Positions 8,548 through 14,656 of a DNA stretch of 21,209 nt are shown here, piece after piece. Both the position numbers and the translations under genes were made by a program. Position 1 is the first letter of the stretch. Each line of letters opens with the position of its first letter. The stretch spans positions 1 to 21,209 of the forward strand of contig CANPXA010000010.1 in NCBI GenBank assembly GCA_947585525.1, written 5' to 3'. The DNA comes from an uncultured Akkermansia sp. Lineage in GTDB: Bacteria; Verrucomicrobiota; Verrucomicrobiia; Verrucomicrobiales; Akkermansiaceae. The notes under the pieces were generated by a model. That model did no database searches. It had not been told where the DNA came from and was given only the letters and a program-made list of their open reading frames with translations.

Positions 8548-8621
8548 TGGCGGGAGCAGGATTTGAACCTGCGGCCTTCAGGTTATGAGCCTGACGAGCT
8601 ACCTGGCTGCTCCATCCCGCG
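8548..8621 (-). tRNA. Initiator tRNA-Met (CAU), tRNA-fMet
   Basis: A complete cloverleaf can be folded on the minus strand. The acceptor stem starts CGCGGGA with an unpaired 1:72 position (C opposite C), the feature that marks initiators for formylation. The D stem GAGC/GCTC has A11:U24, also typical of initiators. The anticodon loop CTCATAA has anticodon CAU, and the T arm is GCAGG-TTCAAAT-CCTGC. The anticodon stem is TCAGG/CCTGA, so the three consecutive G:C pairs of most bacterial initiators are reduced to two, with A29:U41 replacing G29:C41. CCA is not encoded after discriminator A73. It has its own promoter and terminator. Confidence 0.94.
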
Positions 8622-8656
8622 ATTAATGAATGAGCGTCCAACGACGCCGTGGGAGG

Positions 8657-8685
8657 ATTGTAGAACGGGTAGAGTGCAAAGTCAA
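8657..8685 (-). promoter_or_regulatory. Sigma70-type promoter of the tRNA-fMet gene
   Basis: On the minus strand, TTGACT (8685-8680), a 17-base spacer and TACAAT (8662-8657) match the sigma70 consensus at five of six positions in each box with ideal spacing. The expected start near 8650 leaves about 30 bases of 5' leader before the tRNA. This is the strongest promoter match in the window, in keeping with a highly expressed RNA gene. Confidence 0.85.
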
Positions 8686-8702
8686 GCATAAAAACGAAGA
8701 AT

Positions 8703-8999
8703 TTGAAAAGACCGCGTTACCTCATAATTCAGGACGCCGAAAAGAAGGAATGGTACAATGAGTTAGGATCGGTTACCTCAAAAATAGAGGACGCCGAAAA
8801 AAGAACAAAAAAAGCCGTGAAAAAAGAAACCATACAAGAACTCACCGAGCAGTATCGCAACAAGTACGCAAGGCTCAGATACAAGAAAGCCCGAGGCGAA
8901 ATACTCACACAATACTGCGAAATAACAGAATATACGCGCAAATATGCACAAAAACTTCTTACCGGGAAAAGGGATGGGAGTGGAGAGGGAAGGAGGTGA
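8703..8999 (+). pseudogene. N-terminal remnant of an integrase-type transposase
   Basis: A 98-codon frame from TTG 8703, rich in Lys and Glu. The segment RYKKARGEILTQYCEITEYT followed by RKYAQKLLTGKR (about 59-91) resembles the helix-turn-helix found near the N-terminus of integrase-core (DDE) transposases, where the usual pattern is KGxILDEFxxxTGYxRKYAxxLL. The catalytic rve domain is absent: the frame stops a few codons later and runs into a dispersed repeat. It is best read as a truncated insertion sequence. A direct duplication in the first part (TTACCTCA...GGACGCCGAAAA near 8717-8746 and 8771-8802) is inconsistent with a tidy domain. No terminal inverted repeats or target duplication were recognised. 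Family assignment is from memory of the motif, not a search. Confidence 0.55.
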
Positions 9000-9019
9000 C
9001 GGGGAAAATCACGGATGGT

Positions 9020-9058
9020 TGTTGGCTAGAAAGCGTCCGGAATGATGTCAAGCCGTCT
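9020..9058. repeat. 39-bp dispersed repeat, copy 1
   Basis: Matches 11055-11093 at 34 of 39 positions in the same orientation; both begin TGTTGGCTAGAAAGCG. Each copy lies just beyond the 3' end of a minus-strand operon: this one after the two-TM protein gene (with the heptamer array between), the other immediately after the S8 protease gene. Function unknown. Confidence 0.8.
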
Positions 9059-9071
9059 CCCCGGCTCTGCA

Positions 9072-9183
9072 AAATCGCAAATCGCAAATCGCAAATCGTA
9101 ATTCGTAATTCGTAATTCGTAATTCGTAATTCGTAATTCGTAATTCGTAATTCGTAATTCGTAAATAGGCGCCGCTAGGCGCC
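9072..9183 (-). repeat. Heptamer tandem array with GC hairpin at its head
   Basis: Thirteen contiguous 7-bp units fill 9072-9162: three AAATCGC, one AAATCGT and nine identical AATTCGT. On the minus strand the array follows CTATTTACG-like sequence directly after a hairpin, GGCGCC-TAGC-GGCGCC (9183-9168), which overlaps the stop codon (9175-9177) of the upstream gene. The same hairpin-then-heptamer layout recurs at 10561-10614, 10708-10746 and 14920-14969. Perfect short tandem units like these are expected to change copy number by slippage. Confidence 0.9.
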
Positions 9184-9789
9184 CTGCGTTTGCTCCCTGT
9201 GTTGAGCGGCGAATTGACCGTAGGAGGTGTTGGGGTAGCGGCGGATGATGTCCTCGCGGATCTGTTCAGCCCTTTGTTTACCGTCGTCGGTTTTGCGCAG
9301 GAGGCTCACGGCGCGCCAGAGCAGCATGGCGGCGTCCTGGTCGTTTTTGACGCAGCTCGCTCCGCGAATCAATTTTTCGACAGCTTTTTGGGGATCATTC
9401 TTGACGGACTCGAGGATGGAGGCGAGTTCCAGCCACGCCCGTGCCCGGGTGGGGTCCTGCTCGACGAGGTCGGAGAGTTCCGGGATGAGATCCTTGCGGT
9501 TATCGGCGCGGATGATAGAGGCGAGGGAAGCGATGGGGTCGTCCTCCGGGATGTAGGACCCGGCGTAGAAGCGCATACTCATGCTGCGAGCCCAGGAGGG
9601 AAGGAGCCAAAACTTGAAGATGAGGGCCTCCACCAGCACCATGACGCCCAGTCCGATGCCAACCCTCTCCAGCGCCTCAAGCTCGTCGTGCTTCCCGTCG
9701 AACAACGGCTGCACAAACATGATCACCCATGCGCTGAAGAGATACAGCGGGATGAAGCCGGCCAAAATCTGCAGCAGGAAGCGTTTCAT
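9175..9789 (-). CDS. Two-TM membrane protein with helical repeat tail
   Basis: Not recognised as a named family. The 204-residue protein starts with two hydrophobic segments (about 8-30 and 42-66, GIGLGVMVLVEALIFKFW), suggesting an inner-membrane anchor. A soluble tail follows, rich in amphipathic helices. The stretch DPTRARAWLELASILE, then WRAVSLLRKTDDGKQRAEQI and RRYPNTSYGQFA (about 110-195) has the spacing and residues of tetratricopeptide-like repeats, including the terminal YPNTSYGQ often seen at TPR ends. Such tails usually hold protein complexes together. It begins with ATGA overlapping the stop of the LolA-like gene, so the two are co-translated and may act together in the envelope. 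Function is open. Confidence 0.75.
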   Translation of the reverse strand: MKRFLLQILAGFIPLYLFSAWVIMFVQPLFDGKHDELEALERVGIGLGVMVLVEALIFKFWLLPSWARSMSMRFYAGSYIPEDDPIASLASIIRADNRKDLIPELSDLVEQDPTRARAWLELASILESVKNDPQKAVEKLIRGASCVKNDQDAAMLLWRAVSLLRKTDDGKQRAEQIREDIIRRYPNTSYGQFAAQHREQTQGA

Positions 9790-10511
9790 TTTTTGCGATT
9801 CGGGATGTCATCCATTTCGAGGTAGTCAAGCGCGATGGTGCGTTGGTCATTCTGCGGGTCGCGCACTTCCATCTTCATTTGCTTGAAGAACCAGGCGCCG
9901 TCGGAGAGTTTCTGGATGGAGGTGATGGTGAAGCGCTTTTTGAGTTTTCCGTCGCGCCCGAAGCCATCCACTTGCCAGACGGTGCCGTTTTCCTTATCGA
10001 TCCAGAGCCGGACGGTGGCGAATTGTCCGACGCCGGGGGATGGATTGGAGGATTGGACGATGAAGCAATCGCGTCCCTTGATGCGGGAGTTTGCCGAGTC
10101 CGGCAGAATGACCCCGCCCTTCCAGTAGAGGAAGCGCAGCGAGAGGTCCTCGTAAGTGACGTCCGTGCCGGCTATCGTCTGAGTGTACGTGGCGGGCGCC
10201 ATCACCACAGCCTTGCCTCCCTCAACAAACATGAGTTCCGCCTTCCTGTCGCCGATGTGCACGTCGAAGCGCTTCCACGCATCCCCCTGCTTGTACTGAA
10301 AAGCGATCGTGTCTCCCCGCGAGCTCAGGCTGAACGGCACCTTCAGACTCTTCTTGCGTATGCTCCCCATCACGTCCCTGCTACCCTGACTCACCATCAT
10401 CTGCCGCATTTCCTGGAGCAGGTCATCCGCCGGCCGCACCCCCTCCTGCGCCCCCGCATACCCTTGCACGGCGAACGCCAGAACAATGACTCCCTTGATC
10501 CAATTCTTCAT
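9786..10511 (-). CDS. Exported LolA-like outer-membrane lipoprotein-sorting family protein
   Basis: A 241-residue protein with a signal peptide (MKNWIKGVIVLAFAVQGYAGA, predicted cleavage after Ala21), so periplasmic. No lipobox cysteine is present. The mature part looks beta-rich and matches the pattern of LolA-like proteins annotated as outer membrane lipoprotein-sorting proteins. The segment FATVRLWIDKENGTVWQVDG, then GKLKKRFTITSIQKL and AWFFKQMKMEVRD (about 165-225) resembles their C-terminal half, with the W-x-D, K-x-F and TxxxxxxD(Q)T-type strands. True LolA carries lipoproteins from the inner to the outer membrane; this broader family may do that or bind other lipids. It is the first gene of a two-gene operon with the two-TM protein. 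Confidence 0.72.
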   Translation of the reverse strand: MKNWIKGVIVLAFAVQGYAGAQEGVRPADDLLQEMRQMMVSQGSRDVMGSIRKKSLKVPFSLSSRGDTIAFQYKQGDAWKRFDVHIGDRKAELMFVEGGKAVVMAPATYTQTIAGTDVTYEDLSLRFLYWKGGVILPDSANSRIKGRDCFIVQSSNPSPGVGQFATVRLWIDKENGTVWQVDGFGRDGKLKKRFTITSIQKLSDGAWFFKQMKMEVRDPQNDQRTIALDYLEMDDIPNRKK

Positions 10512-10517
10512 GCCCCC

Positions 10518-10547
10518 ATCCTACCACACGACAATGACGCTTGGCAA
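10518..10547 (-). promoter_or_regulatory. Candidate promoter for the LolA-like operon
   Basis: On the minus strand, TTGCCA (10547-10542), an 18-base spacer and TAGGAT (10523-10518). The -10-like box ends six bases before the ATG, so initiation here would produce a leaderless or nearly leaderless message. The G-run GGATGGGGG may be the ribosome site instead. A 12-bp-arm palindrome lies about 15 bases upstream (10561-10588). Confidence 0.3.
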
Positions 10548-10560
10548 GCGCAATGCGCGG

Positions 10561-10644
10561 GACAAACGCATTTGAGAATACGTTTGTCTATTTACGATTT
10601 ACGATTTACGATTTGAATTTTAGCGCGCCGTCCGGCGCGGGCTA
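10561..10644 (+). repeat. Composite repeat element: palindrome, heptamers, GC hairpin
   Basis: An inverted repeat GACAAACG...CGTTTGTC (10561-10568 and 10581-10588; arms extend to 12 bp with one mismatch around a TGAG loop) is followed by CTATTTACG and three ATTTACG units (10590-10610). Then comes ATTTGAATTTTAG and a GC hairpin CGCGCCG-TC-CGGCGCG (10624-10639). This is the fullest plus-strand copy of the composite element also seen inverted at 14895-14969. Confidence 0.8.
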
Positions 10645-10686
10645 TGCAATGCAGGAGCGGAGGCAGAAGGAGGGAGCATGGGGCGG
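10621..10686. repeat. Long inverted repeat partner of 14579-14640
   Basis: The reverse complement of this stretch reads through CATGCT-CCTCCTTC-GCCTCCGCTCCTGCATTGCATA-style sequence into a CGCG hairpin and TAG. It aligns with 14579-14640 nearly base for base, with a three-base difference in the hairpin. It lies outside the main left arm, so the left side holds two related blocks and the right side one. Confidence 0.8.
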
Positions 10687-10707
10687 TAGTGGTAGGAAAG
10701 GAGCGGG

Positions 10708-10761
10708 GGCGAGCGGAGCTCGCCTATTTACGATTTACGATTTACAAAGCCCACGAGGGCT
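10708..10761 (+). repeat. Composite repeat element with GGCGAGC hairpin (outer left arm)
   Basis: A perfect hairpin GGCGAGC-GGA-GCTCGCC (10708-10724) is followed by T and three heptamers ATTTACG, ATTTACG, ATTTACA (10726-10746), then a second small hairpin AGCCC-ACGA-GGGCT (10748-10761). The first hairpin and heptamers reappear in inverted orientation at 14953-14969 and 14920-14947 with a different loop (TCT), marking the outer ends of the inverted arms around the ATPase/protease operon. Confidence 0.85.
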
Positions 10762-10770
10762 CGGAGTGGG

Positions 10771-10962
10771 ATTGGACAAAATGCGTAAGCATTTTGCCCG
10801 CAGGGCGCTGAGGCAGGGTGGTGCCGAAGCGTCAAGACGCTCGACGGTCCCGTGTAGGGCGCACGCAAAGCGTGCGGTAAGACCGATTGGACAAAAGCGT
10901 AGCTTTTGCCCGAAGGGCGAAGCGCCGATGGGGCGGCGCTGAGTCAATGTGGTGCCGACGAG
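10771..10962 (+). repeat. Left arm: two diverged 115-bp tandem units
   Basis: Contains palindromes CAAAATGC-GTAA-GCATTTTG (10777-10796) and CAAAAGC-GTA-GCTTTTG (10892-10908), exactly 115 bases apart, each followed by a GCCC-GNA-GGGC hairpin. The block aligns in reverse complement with 14657-14879, which has the same 115-base period. The left units have diverged from one another while the right units are nearly identical. Frames through this DNA encode low-complexity peptides and are not called as genes. Confidence 0.85.
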
Positions 10963-11029
10963 TCAATTTACGACGTACGATTTGGATGCTAGCGCGCTTG
11001 CGCGCGGGATATGCAATGCGTAAGCATTG
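10963..11029 (+). repeat. Inner end of left inverted arm
   Basis: TCAATTTACGACGTACG and ATTTGGATGC lead into hairpin GCGCGC-TT-GCGCGC (10992-11005), then GGGATATGCAATGC and a third GTAA-loop palindrome CAATGC-GTAA-GCATTG (11014-11029). The reverse complement of 14618-14656 matches the first 50 or so bases closely. This sets the inner boundary of the left arm about 80 bases from the end of the protease gene. Confidence 0.8.
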
Positions 11030-11054
11030 GTGGTGGGGGAAATCGTAGGCAGGC

Positions 11055-11093
11055 TGTTGGCTAGAAAGCGGCTGGAATTATGCCAAGCCGCCT
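11055..11093. repeat. 39-bp dispersed repeat, copy 2; possible terminator of the S8 operon
   Basis: Second copy of the 9020-9058 repeat (five differences). On the minus strand, 17 bases past the protease stop codon, it can form GCGGCT...AGCCGC with a 12-base loop followed by TTTCT, a weak terminator-like shape. The pairing is poor in copy 1, so termination is only a suggestion. Confidence 0.55.
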
Positions 11094-11109
11094 CTGCAGT
11101 GTCTCTCAA

Positions 11110-13554
11110 TCAATTTACCGGAATATTAATCTGAGCCTTTATTTGATTTTCTACTTCAGAATAAAGGTTGACAGGTGTTTTTACATCTGCTGTACGAATA
11201 GAAACGACGAGAGAGTATGGAATGCTTTTATTGTATCGTCTCAATGCTTTGCGATCTTTCCACCACCCTGACTCGGGGAATATGGCAATACCTCCCATGG
11301 CAGATAAGTCGGCAGCTGTCCCCTCCCAAACATCTGAATGAATGGATCCCGAAAAAGCATAGCTGCCAAGTTGCCATCCGCTGTACTGATCGTTATTGGA
11401 GATGGACTCATTGTCCTCCCGTAATGCTTGATTGATTTTTTTCAGATGAATGTTACGTGAATCCGTTCTTTTTCGGACACTGAATCTAAGTCGACATGAA
11501 GGGTAGGGTATGACCTTATCGCAAGCATCATATGCAGCAGGATTCGGTTCAATAAAATAAGACAGAGTAACCTTCATTTCCACGGGTGCTTCGCCCAGTG
11601 CAAGGAGAGCTTCTCTAGGCCATGGAAGATCGTGATAAACCATTTCGTTATAAACAACATTTTTTTCCTTTCCTAGTTTATAGGGAACCAGTACTCCTTC
11701 ATGTACCATCGTCAGACTATTGCTCACACACTCTGTAGCCCGCGATATGTTGGCTTCACCGTGTCCGCAATACTGTGCCAACGTGAGGTAATTCTTGTGG
11801 GTTTTGTTTTTTAAATATTTGGCTTTCATTTCTTCTGTCCACGCTGCAGAATGAACGAGTAGAGCGCGGATAGTTTCTGCTCGCAGACCGGGATATTTAC
11901 GCATGATTTGCGCTGCCATGTTTGAAGCCAAAGCCGTAGCGAGACTTGTTCCATTGAAAGGAGCGTAGGCTTTGTCAAATGGCTTCCAGTTGGGGGCTAA
12001 AAGGCATAAATCATCAGGTGTATGAAAACAGTCTTGAGAACCTATACGGACTATAAGAGCATTGCCCCCTTCACAGAGTATATCCGGTTTGATGGGACGA
12101 GAGTTTTCCCATGATGTCGAATTGCTGGAAAACGGGCTTAATTCTCCATCCTTGGCAGCTAATTTATAGCTTTCATATTTTAGGGGTTCAGAAAATTTTG
12201 AAAGATGGGTTACGCCTCCAACTGTAAGGACGTTCCACGCCTGTGCGGGGTCGTGAACGAATTGAGATATCTTGTCATCGACCGCAGGGTCATAGTTTCC
12301 TGCACTCACGGTAAAAAATCTTTTCCCGTTACCCTCCTCATTTGACATGGATGCTATTGCATCCAACGCTGCAGACCAAGAGGAGGGCTTGCCCTGAGTC
12401 TCATAATCCAGGTTGCTTGTTACAGCTATACAGTACACGCGTGTGCGTTCCGGGGCAGCAATTTCAATCAGATTCACGCCTTTCTGTGTAAGGGCGCCCC
12501 AGAGAGATTGAGGTTGTCTCAGATTATAAATTCGGCATGATTCAATAGGGTGTGGACTTAAAGGACCCTCAGCGTTCATCATTCCATGGTTCAAATCACC
12601 GTACGCAGCAACACCTGCCATAGAAGTCCCATGCCCATCTTCATCGTGCGCTTTTTCTGAACCGTCCGCACTTAAGATCGTTTCATTTGAAAGCAAAGGA
12701 ACCAGGATAGGGTGTCGGTTGCATCCGCCATCCATAACGCAGACAGCGGGAGCATTTTTCTCCGGGCGGCGTAGCCTACGGAGAATATCTTGGGTCCATG
12801 CTTCTTGAAGAGCCGGGGTTTCGTTTGTTACGAGGGACGTCAGTTCGTGGCAAGCCCTGCATTTATACACATCTTTGGAGTCCTCAACAAGTTGCTCGAT
12901 CTCTTTTCTGTTAATTTGAGCAACATAGACAAGAAATTCAGGAAATACGAGGGGTTGCTGGTCATAATTTATTTGATGAGTCTGACAGATTTTCTCAAAG
13001 TTTGCATTTCGTTCTTTATCTGTAGCATTTTTCCTTAGCCATATCTCAACCCATATACGGGAATCCCCCGGAAGAACGACATGAGGTGTTTCCCAAAACC
13101 AGTCTCTTTGTGGCTTTGAAATTGTTGAAATTCTGCCGACAAGGTTTTGATTGCGTGGCTTTCCGTGCCTCGTTTCTTTATCTTTGAAGTCTGATATCTT
13201 TTTCCGGAACTTCTTATAAGCCTCGTTCGAGAGGAGAACGATGGCGTGCCCTTCCTCCTCACCATTTTTCTCCCAATCAATGAGGTTCATGCCGCTTGAA
13301 TCGAGTGATTTTAACGGTAAATCATCGGGAGTTGCACTGTCAATCCGAAGTCTCGAAAACTTTTTTTTACGGTCAGAACGAGCTATCTCATCAAATTGTT
13401 CAAGCAGATGTTCTGCATGGGTATTTCGATCTTCGTAGGGAAACGGTGATACCTTTCCGGCTCTGCCTCGACCGGGCGACTTGAAATTGATTTTTTCTCC
13501 TGCCTTGTCACAGAAAAGGAGAGGCAACGCATTCGAATGGGATGTGCTCGCCAT
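11110..13554 (-). CDS. Subtilisin-like S8 serine protease, IetS-like
   Basis: An 814-residue cytoplasmic-looking protease without a signal peptide. The catalytic triad is visible: Asp275 in CVMDGG, His308 in DGHGTSMAG, Ser537 in FNGTSLAT, with oxyanion Asn420 in SAGN. Residues 1-260 form a long N-terminal region with no recognised domain, apart from a CxxC pair (Cys232/Cys235) just before the catalytic domain. About 200 residues after the Ser form a C-terminal region. It starts five bases after the AAA+ ATPase stop codon, so the two are one operon. A large S8 protease directly following a small AAA+ ATPase is the architecture of IetAS, described in Agrobacterium plasmids and later among anti-phage systems. 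The inference is that the ATPase controls or feeds the protease. The gene is AT-richer than its neighbours and lies between inverted repeats, suggesting acquisition. Confidence 0.88.
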   Translation of the reverse strand: MASTSHSNALPLLFCDKAGEKINFKSPGRGRAGKVSPFPYEDRNTHAEHLLEQFDEIARSDRKKKFSRLRIDSATPDDLPLKSLDSSGMNLIDWEKNGEEEGHAIVLLSNEAYKKFRKKISDFKDKETRHGKPRNQNLVGRISTISKPQRDWFWETPHVVLPGDSRIWVEIWLRKNATDKERNANFEKICQTHQINYDQQPLVFPEFLVYVAQINRKEIEQLVEDSKDVYKCRACHELTSLVTNETPALQEAWTQDILRRLRRPEKNAPAVCVMDGGCNRHPILVPLLSNETILSADGSEKAHDEDGHGTSMAGVAAYGDLNHGMMNAEGPLSPHPIESCRIYNLRQPQSLWGALTQKGVNLIEIAAPERTRVYCIAVTSNLDYETQGKPSSWSAALDAIASMSNEEGNGKRFFTVSAGNYDPAVDDKISQFVHDPAQAWNVLTVGGVTHLSKFSEPLKYESYKLAAKDGELSPFSSNSTSWENSRPIKPDILCEGGNALIVRIGSQDCFHTPDDLCLLAPNWKPFDKAYAPFNGTSLATALASNMAAQIMRKYPGLRAETIRALLVHSAAWTEEMKAKYLKNKTHKNYLTLAQYCGHGEANISRATECVSNSLTMVHEGVLVPYKLGKEKNVVYNEMVYHDLPWPREALLALGEAPVEMKVTLSYFIEPNPAAYDACDKVIPYPSCRLRFSVRKRTDSRNIHLKKINQALREDNESISNNDQYSGWQLGSYAFSGSIHSDVWEGTAADLSAMGGIAIFPESGWWKDRKALRRYNKSIPYSLVVSIRTADVKTPVNLYSEVENQIKAQINIPVN

Positions 13555-13559
13555 AAATT

Positions 13560-14504
13560 TTAGTAACGAGAACGTTCAAAAATAGTCCGCTCAATATCTG
13601 CGGGGCGTACACTGTCTCTTCCCTGCAAGATGGAATCTTTGACAGCGTCATGGCAGGCGTTCACGATGTCTGCGCAGCTTAAGTTAGTACATTTGCTTAC
13701 GAGAGATCCGATGCTTGCTTCTGCCGAAAGGAAAGAACCGGTGGAATTGTGAATGAGGGCGCCGATTGACTCGGGATCCGGTAAGGAATAGCATATGCGG
13801 TCATCAAAGCGGCGGAAGAGCGCTTTATCCAAACTGTCAGGCATGTTCGATGCCGCCACAATAATGCTGTCAGAAGCATCCTGCTCGATACGGACAAGCA
13901 GAGTATTGAGCACCCGCCGCATTTCGCCGATATCATTTCCCTCCCGCATAGCCGCGAGGGTGTCGAACTCATCAAATAGGTAGAGAGCCCGGTTCTCTCT
14001 GATAAAATTAAATATTTGATGAAGCTTGGCGCTGCTTTCCCCCATATAGCGGGAAAGAATAAGATCCAACTGCACCGCGATAAAGGGGAGATGGAGGGTG
14101 TGCGCTATCGCTTCAGCCGTCATAGACTTTCCTGTTCCTGAGGGTCCGATCAAAAGAATTTTACGACGGTTGGAGAGACCATAACTTTTCAGTAATTCCT
14201 GCTCGAGGTATTCACGAAGAATTCGAGCAATGCGCTCTTTAATACCTCTGTGGAGGACGAGCTGATTTAAGGACACATCTGCCGGCTTGATCGCCAGGAT
14301 GTCCATGAGCTCTTCAGGTACACAGGTTTGTTTATATTCCCGCTGATTTCGAGCTTTATAGAGGTCCCGAATTTCATTGGCTATTTCCTTGTGCCCCCGT
14401 CTCGCTTCATGGGAGGCTATTTGCAGCGCAATCGTGTAAAAATGCTCATCGTCATCGTCCGAGTGCGACCGTATTAATGACATGATTTGCTCAGCTGTAG
14501 CCAT
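13560..14504 (-). CDS. AAA+ ATPase paired with S8 protease, IetA-like
   Basis: A 314-residue cytoplasmic AAA+ ATPase. It has a helical N-terminal region (about 1-105) followed by one AAA+ module: Walker A GPSGTGKS (120-127), pore-loop-like RYMGES (152-157), Walker B LYLFDEFD (174-181, Asp178/Glu179), sensor-1 Asn220 in VAASN and arginine-finger pair RR (231-232, LFRRFDD). The lid region ends at RPADIERTIFERSRY. The overall shape is close to FtsH/spastin-like modules without a fused protease. It precedes the S8 protease by five bases, supporting an IetA role: probably an unfoldase, sensor or regulator for the protease. The start at ATG 14504 gives the whole domain; a possible promoter lies directly upstream. 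All ATPase motifs are intact. Confidence 0.88.
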   Translation of the reverse strand: MATAEQIMSLIRSHSDDDDEHFYTIALQIASHEARRGHKEIANEIRDLYKARNQREYKQTCVPEELMDILAIKPADVSLNQLVLHRGIKERIARILREYLEQELLKSYGLSNRRKILLIGPSGTGKSMTAEAIAHTLHLPFIAVQLDLILSRYMGESSAKLHQIFNFIRENRALYLFDEFDTLAAMREGNDIGEMRRVLNTLLVRIEQDASDSIIVAASNMPDSLDKALFRRFDDRICYSLPDPESIGALIHNSTGSFLSAEASIGSLVSKCTNLSCADIVNACHDAVKDSILQGRDSVRPADIERTIFERSRY

Positions 14505-14513
14505 TGCTCTTTC

Positions 14514-14541
14514 ATTCTACCTGTCCTCGTTTTTGCGTCAA
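14514..14541 (-). promoter_or_regulatory. Candidate promoter of the ATPase/protease operon
   Basis: On the minus strand, TTGACG (14541-14536), a 16-base spacer and TAGAAT (14519-14514) match consensus at five of six positions each. Only nine bases separate the -10 box from the ATG, so the predicted transcript would start about three bases before the codon. Either the message is nearly leaderless, or this match is coincidental and the promoter lies further upstream. Confidence 0.45.
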
Positions 14542-14578
14542 GAAAATTAATGATATGTCCAAGGCAAACGAGGTGAGA

Positions 14579-14656
14579 CCGCCCATGCTTCCTCCTTCCG
14601 CCTCCGCTCCTGCATTGCATATCCCGCGCGCAGCGCGCTAGCATTCAAATCGTAAA
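14579..14656 (-). repeat. Inner end of right inverted arm
   Basis: Reads CCGCCCATGCTTCC then a purine-poor stretch, TGCATTGCATATCCCGCGCG hairpin and AGCGCGCTAGCATTCAAATCG. It matches the reverse complement of both 10621-10686 (over its first 60 bases) and 10963-11022 (over its last 50). It starts about 40 bases upstream of the candidate promoter of the ATPase operon. Confidence 0.8.

Noticed and set aside
8450..8689. N-terminal extension of the methyltransferase to 509 residues
   Set aside because: The extension would be read through the tRNA-fMet gene and its terminator and has no family similarity.
9072..9162. CRISPR-like array
   Set aside because: The repeats are 7 bp, contiguous and without spacers, and no cas gene is present.
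10541..10942. 133-codon plus-strand frame through the left repeat block
   Set aside because: It encodes YDLRFTIYDL-type sequence that is just the translation of ATTTACG heptamers, followed by low-complexity residues.
10777..10960. Integron attC site or rho-independent terminator cluster
   Set aside because: The hairpins lack attC core sites and the T-runs of terminators, and no integrase gene of the tyrosine family is visible.
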